Source of the DNA: Candidatus Aminicenantota bacterium
GTDB taxonomy: Bacteria > Acidobacteriota > Aminicenantia > UBA2199
Reading direction: 5' to 3'
Assembly: GCA_024644125.1 (NCBI GenBank)
Contig: JAHELQ010000427.1
Coordinates: 1 to 5,002, forward strand
Length of the DNA stretch: 5,002 nucleotides
Shown here: in pieces, positions 1-5,002 of the stretch
Layout: the number at the start of each line of letters is the position of its first letter
Position numbering within the stretch: position 1 is the stretch's first letter
Translations under genes and position numbers: made by a program
The notes under the pieces: model-generated
Database searches by the model: none
The model's input: the letters and a program-made list of their open reading frames with translations, nothing else
What the model was told of the DNA's origin: nothing

Positions 1-27
1 CTTTTGTGCTGGGGTTTGGGTAACGGA

Positions 28-1005
28 TTAATGCACGATAATGTCTTGAATCGTATCTGTATTTCCCGCTGCTGTTTTTCTTGTAATATAAATCGTTTTA
101 AGGTCGGAAAAATTCCCGATTGCTGGAATTTTGAAAATGTAGGTATTTTTTATCTGGTCGAGTATCAGTTTGAATGCTTCGTCGATATCCGGAAAATTGT
201 CTTTGTGAATATACATACCAAATTTGGAAATCGCCTCCATTGTTTGTTGATCGACATCGGCGGTAACTCCGATGATAAACAACGGGATTACGTTATCTCT
301 GCATTTTGAAATTATCTTTGCTTTGAAAGTGCCGGGATCCGGATTTTTTTGGCTCGCGTTGTCTTTGCCGTCCGTAAGAATAATTGAGAAGCGCAGGGGC
401 ACATCTTCTTTTAACGCGGTTAACTCCTGGACGCCAAGAGCGATTGCGTCGAATAAAGCAGTGCTACCGGCGGGGACGGGTTTTGTGATCGCATTGATGA
501 GTGTTTTTTGATCCTTTGTGAACCCAGTCTTTTCGTGGATCTTGTCTGAAAACCGAATTACCTGGGCTTCAAATACGAGCGGAATATTTTGGATGAAACG
601 CGTTAATGTGTCCTGGACGAATTTCAGACTTTTGGGGTCGATGGAGCCGCTATTGTCAATGATAAAATTAAAGCGAAACAGGGTTGTTTTCTGACCGATG
701 ACCTTGTTGTACATGTTGCCCAGGCAAGAGATTTTGAGATCTTCATTGTCAACGGTCACTTTTCTGCCATCTTTTGTTTCAAGTATCACGTGCGTGTTAA
801 ATGTATCGAGATTGCATCCTCTGTATGCATTGTCCGAAGCTACAACCGCCAGATAGTATTCGCTGGTACTACTGGAATAGTATAGCACTAATTTTTGCAT
901 ATTCATATAAATGGGTTTTCTGGAAGTTTGAGCGGATATCACAATAGAACATACAATCATAAAAATACTGATGAAAATCGCTTTGCGAATGAAATTCATT
1001 TTCAT
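28..1005 (-). CDS. Exported von Willebrand factor A (vWA) domain protein
   Basis: Predicted 325-aa secreted protein. Residues 1-25 form a signal peptide: basic MKMNFIRK, then a hydrophobic run ending ISA before QTSRKP. C19 lies inside the hydrophobic run without a lipobox, so a soluble periplasmic protein is more likely than a lipoprotein. Residues about 30-108 look like a beta-rich domain containing C64 and C94, a possible disulfide. A vWA domain follows at about 111-285, with a complete MIDAS metal site: DNSGS at 117-121, T182 in AGSTALFDA and D212 in ILTDGKDN. A short beta-rich tail (286-325) ends the protein. This beta-domain/vWA/beta-tail order resembles the 'VWFA-related' secreted proteins common in Acidobacteria, though that is an architectural comparison only. 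vWA domains usually bind proteins through the MIDAS metal, so a partner-binding role is inferred. The gene lies 24 nt after the ATPase gene, last in the visible operon. The frame also opens at a TTG at 1023, but ATG 1005 follows AAAGAGGT and gives a standard signal peptide; ATG 999 is also possible. Confidence 0.9.
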   Translation of the reverse strand: MKMNFIRKAIFISIFMIVCSIVISAQTSRKPIYMNMQKLVLYYSSSTSEYYLAVVASDNAYRGCNLDTFNTHVILETKDGRKVTVDNEDLKISCLGNMYNKVIGQKTTLFRFNFIIDNSGSIDPKSLKFVQDTLTRFIQNIPLVFEAQVIRFSDKIHEKTGFTKDQKTLINAITKPVPAGSTALFDAIALGVQELTALKEDVPLRFSIILTDGKDNASQKNPDPGTFKAKIISKCRDNVIPLFIIGVTADVDQQTMEAISKFGMYIHKDNFPDIDEAFKLILDQIKNTYIFKIPAIGNFSDLKTIYITRKTAAGNTDTIQDIIVH

Positions 1006-1009
1006 GTTT

Positions 1010-1017
1010 ACCTCTTT
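1010..1017 (-). promoter_or_regulatory. Shine-Dalgarno site deciding the vWA gene start
   Basis: The minus strand reads AAAGAGGT here, and the AGAGG core ends 5 nt before ATG 1005 and 11 nt before ATG 999. The upstream in-frame TTG at 1023 precedes this motif, so the motif cannot serve it. This favours ATG 1005 over the longer frame. Confidence 0.6.
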
Positions 1018-1029
1018 GGTCAATTGATT

Positions 1030-2046
1030 TTAATTTGCGGCTAAGCCACTTTGAAAAATTTTTCTCAAATCTTCGAAGTACTCTTTATTTTGTAACGCAT
1101 CACATTGGTCGAGCCAGACTCCGTTACAATTCTTACAAACATAGGCCCCAAATCCATTCGAGTGTACGAGATTTAGCTTGTGGCCTCCGATGCAACGGGG
1201 GCAATCGAATTGAATGTCGCAATAAAGTTTTTGCGATGTGGATCCCTGTTTTTCCGCCGGCGTTTCTAACGGAAGTTTGAAAAACCGGTCTATTTTTAGA
1301 TTATTTTGGTTGTCATAGAGCGAATTTTTATCATGAGTAACCAATAAAATTGTTATTCCTTTTTCTTTGTTTAACTTGCAAAACAATTCAATAATTCCAT
1401 TTTTGAGTTTGGGATTCAGGCTGCCTGTCGGCTCGTCCGCCAGCAGAATTTTGGGATTATTGGCCAGGGACCGGGCGATGGCCACTCGCTGCTTTTCTCC
1501 TCCTGATAGTACCGCCGGTTTTTTTTCGTATGCTCCGCTTAGTCCCATTTCGTCAAGAAGTTCTTCAGCCCTTTTGTGAGCTTCGCGGGAGGATTTCCCC
1601 AATATTTTCATCGGCAGTGCGACATTTTGTCGAGCATTTAGCTCTGGAATCAAGTGGTGGAATTGAAAGATGAAGCCGATGTTCCGGTTGATAAAGTCGG
1701 CTCTTTTGTCTCCTTTAAGAGTGGCAATATCCTCTTTGTCAATCAATATCTGTCCCTGCCCTTCCGATTCCGGGATTAGCATCTCTTTGTCATTCTTCGG
1801 ATCAATCGCTCTTATTTTGTTTTTATCCATTAACGAATCGAGCCCTCCGATTATATTCAAGAGAGTCGTTTTTCCACACCCGGACGGCCCTATCACCGCA
1901 ACGAATTCTCCCTGCGCTACGTTAAAATCGAGAGCTTGATAAAGAATTTGCCTGTTTTTTAGTTGGTTGCCATCAATGATATTGTAAATTCGAGTGAGCT
2001 TTTTGACTTCGATGATTGGATGCTTGTTTTCCAATTCTATATTCAT
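1030..2046 (-). CDS. lolD: LolD-type ABC transporter ATPase with C-terminal zf-TFIIB-like zinc ribbon
   Basis: Cytoplasmic ATPase expected to power the two permeases encoded just upstream. The 338 residues contain the full ABC set: A-loop aromatic Y21, Walker A GPSGCGKTT at 53-61, Q-loop Q128, signature LSGGEKQ at 180-186, Walker B ILLADEP at 200-206 and switch histidine H238. The stretch FQFHHLIPELNARQNVALP (127-145) closely matches the LolD-specific region after the Q-loop, which supports LolD over MacB, FtsE or other relatives. Three things are odd. About 25 extra residues (71-97) lie between Walker A and the Q-loop. The D-loop reads SLN (209-211) instead of the usual SLD. From about 270 the protein continues past the normal LolD end (E. 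coli LolD is 233 aa) into a Cys-rich ribbon with CPRC at 282-285 and CKNCNGVWLD at 304-313. The gene starts 11 nt after the second permease gene, with AAGGAG overlapping that gene's stop codon. ATPase identity is certain; the Lol role is probable. Confidence 0.93.
   Translation of the reverse strand: MNIELENKHPIIEVKKLTRIYNIIDGNQLKNRQILYQALDFNVAQGEFVAVIGPSGCGKTTLLNIIGGLDSLMDKNKIRAIDPKNDKEMLIPESEGQGQILIDKEDIATLKGDKRADFINRNIGFIFQFHHLIPELNARQNVALPMKILGKSSREAHKRAEELLDEMGLSGAYEKKPAVLSGGEKQRVAIARSLANNPKILLADEPTGSLNPKLKNGIIELFCKLNKEKGITILLVTHDKNSLYDNQNNLKIDRFFKLPLETPAEKQGSTSQKLYCDIQFDCPRCIGGHKLNLVHSNGFGAYVCKNCNGVWLDQCDALQNKEYFEDLRKIFQSGLAAN
1057..1221 (-). other. zf-TFIIB-like zinc-ribbon domain fused to the ATPase
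   Basis: This stretch encodes ATPase residues 276-330. It has two CxxC knuckles, C282/C285 and C304/C307, followed by NGVWLD. That spacing and the GVWLD tail are the hallmark of the small bacterial zinc-ribbon family called zf-TFIIB (typically CPxC ... CxxCGGxWLDxGEL). Here the glycine normally found after WLDx is cysteine (C315), and another cysteine (C276) lies just before the ribbon, so extra ligands or redox chemistry are possible. The domain would lie in the cytoplasm. Its role is unknown; metal sensing, complex assembly or protein binding are all inferences. Confidence 0.85.
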
Positions 2047-2053
2047 ATATCTA

Positions 2054-2059
2054 CTCCTT
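2054..2059 (-). promoter_or_regulatory. Shine-Dalgarno of the ATPase gene overlapping the permease stop
   Basis: The minus strand reads TAAGGAG followed by 7 nt and ATG 2046. The first two bases of AAGGAG belong to the TAA stop of the upstream permease gene (2058-2060), so termination and re-initiation occur at the same spot. This indicates translational coupling of permease and ATPase. Confidence 0.75.
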
Positions 2060-3368
2060 AATTTTGCTCTTGTAAGCCATCTACGATATCTGTGTGTATG
2101 GCGTGTCTCGATGGTACGATGGCGGTTAGTAGAAATAGTGTGATAACGGCAATTCCTATAATAAGGATTTCAGATGTGGAGATCAGAATTTGAGGGTCTT
2201 TGATACCTAGCTTTTTTAGACTGGGAGAAAATTGGTGGATCAATAAGAAGCTTATCCCGTAACCCAGAGCGGTACCAATGAGGACGCCTAGAATTCCGGT
2301 AATACCGGTATTGAGAATGAAGATTCTGTAAATGCTACTTGATTTAATCCCGATTGATTTTAATATGGCGATTTTCCCCTTGTTTTGCATGACGATGAGG
2401 GTTAAGGTGGAGATCATTCCAATGGCTGCCACAATCGCGATACTGAAAATGATTGCCAGGACCATGAGTTTTATCATTCCCAGAAAGGCAAAGGAGGCCC
2501 GGGAGCTCTCTATCCAGTTTGTTACAGTATAACCGGGGCCAAGGTATTTTTTTAACTGAATTGAGAGTGACTCGCAATCATAGGGTGAGGAGAGTTTTAC
2601 TTCAAGGACATTAAAAGTGGCAAGACCTCCAAGGCATTGTTGTGCATTCTTCAATGACATTACCAATAAAGGGAAGCGTTCTTTTTTGGTTCCCAATCCC
2701 AATGTCCCTTTTTGTAAAAAGTGGTATCGAGTTTGATCAATTCCCGGCAATTGCAATAAAAAATCAGTTAATCCGACTGCCCCTGGAAACAAATCTTGTT
2801 GCAAATAAAAACTCCAGGGAATTGGATTTCCGTTTTCATCGGTGTTTTGGTTTAAATCATTCAGGCGAATCCTTCCGTTGATAATTTTTTTGATACCCGC
2901 CACTGTATTATTGTTTTTTATTGTGATGCCTTTCAATAGAATTTTTTGTTCTTTTTTTTCTACAATAGTGAATCCATAACGTATGTCAATTTTTACATCT
3001 CCGGAATGCCTTTTTTCGTCAAAGCATACAAGGCTATCATTTTCCCGGACGCAGAAAAACTTTTTTTTATTGACTTTTGAGACGATCGCGTCTACCTCTT
3101 TGTAAATCGCTGGTTCGATCATTTCGATTTGAGGGAAACGTTTCTGCAATTGGCGTTTTATATTTTCTCCTTCCAGTGCTGTTATTTGCTTTTTTTGTAT
3201 GAGAATGTGCGGAAAAATTCCCAAAAAAATATTTTCAGAAGCAAGGTAGTAATTGTTGAAAAGAGAGGTGATGACTATCAGGCACATAACGCCGATTATT
3301 GCGCCAAGGGTCAGGATAATTGTATATTTGGTTTTGATGATAGCGCGGCTTAATGAGAATTCAAACAT
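2058..3368 (-). CDS. LolC/LolE-family ABC transporter permease (second, divergent subunit)
   Basis: Inner-membrane permease of 436 aa, close in length to E. coli LolC and LolE (399 and 414 aa). The topology is typical: TM1 at about 16-36, a large periplasmic domain (about 37-298), then TM2 about 299-326, TM3 about 351-377 and TM4 about 398-418. Family marks are IFPHILIQ after TM1 (51-58), W285 in TNWIESS shortly before TM2, and MQNKGKIAILKSIG (327-340), the cytoplasmic coupling region after TM2 that contacts the ATPase. The C-terminal tail (PSRHAIHTDIVDGLQEQN) is a degraded version of the usual 'A.. DPVDALR.E' ending, unlike the first permease. The periplasmic domain holds four cysteines (C106, C115, C245, C265) that could form two disulfides. 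It starts 2 nt after the first permease gene and presumably forms a heterodimer with that product. Which of LolC or LolE it matches better cannot be decided by eye, and a specialised exporter role remains possible. Confidence 0.9.
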   Translation of the reverse strand: MFEFSLSRAIIKTKYTIILTLGAIIGVMCLIVITSLFNNYYLASENIFLGIFPHILIQKKQITALEGENIKRQLQKRFPQIEMIEPAIYKEVDAIVSKVNKKKFFCVRENDSLVCFDEKRHSGDVKIDIRYGFTIVEKKEQKILLKGITIKNNNTVAGIKKIINGRIRLNDLNQNTDENGNPIPWSFYLQQDLFPGAVGLTDFLLQLPGIDQTRYHFLQKGTLGLGTKKERFPLLVMSLKNAQQCLGGLATFNVLEVKLSSPYDCESLSIQLKKYLGPGYTVTNWIESSRASFAFLGMIKLMVLAIIFSIAIVAAIGMISTLTLIVMQNKGKIAILKSIGIKSSSIYRIFILNTGITGILGVLIGTALGYGISFLLIHQFSPSLKKLGIKDPQILISTSEILIIGIAVITLFLLTAIVPSRHAIHTDIVDGLQEQN

Positions 3369-3370
3369 TG

Positions 3371-4762
3371 TTATTCACTCCTTAGCGCATCAACTGGATC
3401 AAGGTTTGCACCCTTTCTTGTGGCAATGATCGCTGTCATCCCGGCTAGAAGACATATGAAGGTTAAGATGGAAACAACGGTTTCCCAATAAAGCACAGCT
3501 CCTGCATTCTGTATGACAATGAATTGAGCGAGCGAACGGTTCAGGTAATCGCTAAATCTCCAGCCAAGGAATACGCCTATGGAAATGCCTGAAACAATTC
3601 CTATAAGCGCTTCCTTTTGACTGATTATCAGAAAAATCTTATATAACGAAAATTTCTTCATCCCCATCGACATGAGAGTACCGATTTGCTTTTTTCGCTC
3701 CAATATCATTATGTTTAATGTCGTGTAGATGTTGAAGGTTGTCAGTAAGATCGACATCGAAAGGACGATAAATATGATGATCCGGTAGAACGAAAGAGAA
3801 TTGAACATGTCGGCTGCAACGGCCATCCAATGATAGTTTTGGATGCCGTGATCGGCTGTGACGCTAGAAATTTCTTCAGCGATCAGTTCGGCGGCGAACG
3901 GATCATTAAGAGATACTCCGACGAAGCTTACCTGATCAGGCATTAAAAACAGGCGTTGGGCGGTTTTTATCGAGGTGACGACCATGTTCTGCGAAATTTT
4001 GTGCATTCCCAGTTTAAATCTTCCGCTTACCGATACTCGAATCGGCTCTGCGGCGAGATTTGACGTATTGGTCAGGGAAATGTACTTTGTTTCGTATTGT
4101 CCATTTGGGGAATTAGGACTGGAGCCAAAAAAAATTTCATATAATTCTGTGGATAGCAATATTGTATTTTCTGTCGGATCGTGCAATTTTTTTAGTACCT
4201 TTGGGTCTGTAATTGTCCGGTTTATTTCCGGAACGAAATTGCCATCGATAGATTCTACCCCTAGAATTCTAAGTGGTCCCGACCAAGATTTTAATCGCGG
4301 ATTGTTCGAGAATTGGATATTAAAATCTTTTTCATCCAGAATGATTGGACTGACCTGTTTTATACCTTTGATAGTTGACAATAGATCTTTCAATTGGTTT
4401 AGTTTGTTCAAGTCAAATTGTTGAGAGAGCTTCGGCTTTTGGTTTAGAGTTAAATCTTCCAGTACCATTCGTCCGTCGCACACGTTCCGGCAATCTTCAG
4501 TTCTGTCTTCTTCCTCCAATAAAAAATCATCTTCGAATGAATCATTCTCTTCCGGAACACTTTGCAATGTTATCTGAGGGTAGAATGAAAAAATAATGGT
4601 CTCCATTTTTTTTACATACCCGTCATAGACACTCAACGCAAATACCAGAAATGAAACGCCTACCGCTATTCCAACGATGCTCAGAACGATGTGGGGATGA
4701 AAACGTTTTTTCCCTGTTGAAGATCTCATGAATGACCTGGCAAGCTCGAATTCATATTTCAT
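3371..4762 (-). CDS. LolC/LolE-family ABC transporter permease (first subunit)
   Basis: Inner-membrane permease of 463 aa. It opens with FELARSFMR, matching the short amphipathic start of LolC/E proteins (FxxARRYLR). TM1 lies at about 25-46, followed by VYDGYVKKME. A periplasmic domain spans about 47-325, then TM2 about 326-350, TM3 about 373-402 and TM4 about 425-447. W312 sits before TM2. ERKKQIGTLMSMG (355-367) is the ATPase-coupling segment, and ATRKGANLDPVDALRSE closes the protein in the classic family form. The periplasmic domain is longer than in E. coli LolC/E. It carries a strongly acidic stretch at 71-90 (EENDSFEDDFLLEEEDRTED) directly followed by C91 and C95 (CRNVC), which have no counterpart in the textbook proteins as I recall them. 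The start at 4762 is supported by AAGGA (4770-4774) ending 7 nt upstream. With the next two genes it makes a LolCDE-like set that would extract lipoproteins from the inner membrane; the actual substrate is not visible. Confidence 0.9.
   Translation of the reverse strand: MKYEFELARSFMRSSTGKKRFHPHIVLSIVGIAVGVSFLVFALSVYDGYVKKMETIIFSFYPQITLQSVPEENDSFEDDFLLEEEDRTEDCRNVCDGRMVLEDLTLNQKPKLSQQFDLNKLNQLKDLLSTIKGIKQVSPIILDEKDFNIQFSNNPRLKSWSGPLRILGVESIDGNFVPEINRTITDPKVLKKLHDPTENTILLSTELYEIFFGSSPNSPNGQYETKYISLTNTSNLAAEPIRVSVSGRFKLGMHKISQNMVVTSIKTAQRLFLMPDQVSFVGVSLNDPFAAELIAEEISSVTADHGIQNYHWMAVAADMFNSLSFYRIIIFIVLSMSILLTTFNIYTTLNIMILERKKQIGTLMSMGMKKFSLYKIFLIISQKEALIGIVSGISIGVFLGWRFSDYLNRSLAQFIVIQNAGAVLYWETVVSILTFICLLAGMTAIIATRKGANLDPVDALRSE
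3378..3383 (-). promoter_or_regulatory. Shine-Dalgarno of the second permease inside the first permease's last codons
   Basis: AAGGAG lies in the codons for the terminal LRS of the first permease and ends 9 nt before ATG 3368. Stop codon TAA (3371-3373) and the new ATG are separated by 2 nt. The ribosome-binding site is therefore fully coding, which supports coupled translation giving matched amounts of the two permeases. Confidence 0.75.
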
Positions 4763-4769
4763 GAAGAAA

Positions 4770-4774
4770 TCCTT
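4770..4774 (-). promoter_or_regulatory. Shine-Dalgarno of the first permease gene
   Basis: The minus strand reads AAAAAGGA, then 7 nt (TTTCTTC), then ATG 4762. The spacing is standard, and the encoded N-terminus matches the family, so this start is secure. Confidence 0.75.
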
Positions 4775-4797
4775 TTTCTATTCCTTGTATTATCATG

Positions 4798-4807
4798 AAC
4801 GGCCGTT
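4798..4807. repeat. Perfect 10-bp palindrome AACGGCCGTT in the intergenic gap
   Basis: A self-complementary 10-mer sits in the 60-nt gap between the partial gene and the first permease gene, about 35 nt before the permease start. It is flanked by AUG and CAU-like triplets that could lengthen the pairing if one base is bulged. It could be a small operator or a weak RNA hairpin, but its shortness means chance is a fair explanation. No terminator-like U-tract follows it. Confidence 0.3.
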
Positions 4808-4822
4808 GCATAGTTATTTATT

Positions 4823-5002
4823 TTATAGTTGTTGCAGAAGTTCTTCCACAGCCTGGGCGATTTGATCGTATGCTCCGCTGCATAAGATTTTTTTCTTGCT
4901 ATTTGGGTCTTCACACAAAATTTCTTCTTTAGTGAACTGCAAATTTTTTGTTACGATTTTCTGGTCGGCTTTATCAATTACCAGGGGACGCACCGAGATG
5001 GT
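4823..5002 (-). CDS. C-terminal fragment of an unrecognised protein
   Basis: An open frame enters from the right edge and ends at TAA 4823-4825, giving 59 residues from TISVRPLVIDKADQKIVTKN to the amphipathic helical end YDQIAQAVEELLQQL. The middle has two cysteines (fragment residues 30 and 41) around a lysine-rich KKKI segment. The regular codon structure up to the window edge, the shared strand and the 60-nt gap to the permease gene suggest a real gene in the same operon. I do not recognise the family. The start and most of the protein lie outside the window, so neither its location in the cell nor its function can be judged. Confidence 0.65.
   Translation of the reverse strand, partial: TISVRPLVIDKADQKIVTKNLQFTKEEILCEDPNSKKKILCSGAYDQIAQAVEELLQQL

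Noticed and set aside
1..27. Possible terminator or next gene after the vWA gene
   Set aside because: The 27 bases left of the stop codon show no stem-loop with a U-tract and no start codon with a ribosome-binding site, so nothing can be called.
1006..1023. TTG start at 1023 for the vWA protein (331 aa)
   Set aside because: It would put the ribosome-binding motif inside the coding region and add MTKEVN before a good signal peptide, with no suitable motif upstream of the TTG.
2344..2577. Second minus-strand frame inside the second permease
   Set aside because: An out-of-frame shadow. Its sequence looks like random translation, and the main frame here encodes TM2 and the coupling motif.
3061..3068. 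A8 run on the minus strand, forming an A-AAA-AAG slippery heptamer in the second permease
   Set aside because: It is in the correct phase for -1 slippage, but the shifted frame meets a TGA after 7 codons, and I see no stimulatory stem-loop or upstream SD-like element. It simply encodes the KKK after VN, so programmed frameshifting is unlikely.
3975..4424. Plus-strand open frame of 149 codons
   Set aside because: It lies wholly antisense to the first permease, whose frame has clear family motifs. No ribosome-binding site or recognisable domain supports it.
4780..4822. Possible promoter (GATAAT) in the 60-nt gap before the first permease gene
   Set aside because: The -10-like GATAAT has no convincing -35 at 16-18 nt (ATAACT at 17 nt is a poor match), and AT-rich gaps produce such hexamers by chance.

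Overview
The window is a tightly packed single-strand operon segment from a moderately AT-rich bacterium, and every gene I can support is on the minus strand. The genes point to a diderm (Gram-negative-type) organism. There are two LolC/LolE-like permeases and a separate LolD-like ATPase, which is the layout of the machine that pulls lipoproteins out of the inner membrane. They are followed by a secreted protein that would sit in the periplasm. The exact phylum cannot be read from the sequence. The odd domain combinations suggest a lineage far from Enterobacteria.

In transcription order (right to left) the layout is as follows. (1) 5002-4823 holds the last 59 codons of an unrecognised protein. 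(2) After a 60-nt gap, 4762-3371 encodes a 463-aa LolC/E-type permease with an acidic, two-cysteine insert in its periplasmic domain. (3) Only 2 nt later, 3368-2058 encodes a second, divergent 436-aa permease of the same family. (4) After 11 nt, 2046-1030 encodes a 338-aa LolD-type ATPase. It carries an extra loop between Walker A and the Q-loop, and a C-terminal zinc ribbon of the zf-TFIIB type (CPRC ... CKNCNGVWLD). (5) After 24 nt, 1005-28 encodes a 325-aa exported von Willebrand factor A (vWA) protein with an intact MIDAS metal site. Bases 1-27 hold nothing recognisable.

Shine-Dalgarno motifs that lie inside or touch the end of the preceding gene, together with very short gaps, indicate one translationally coupled transcript. 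The simplest reading is a Lol-like ABC complex: two different permeases in the membrane, the ATPase on the cytoplasmic face, and the vWA protein as a possible periplasmic partner or co-regulated product. The part that looks unusual is the ATPase fused to a zinc ribbon, encoded next to a periplasmic vWA protein. Whether this is a standard lipoprotein-release machine with lineage-specific additions or a specialised exporter or remodelling system cannot be decided from sequence alone.
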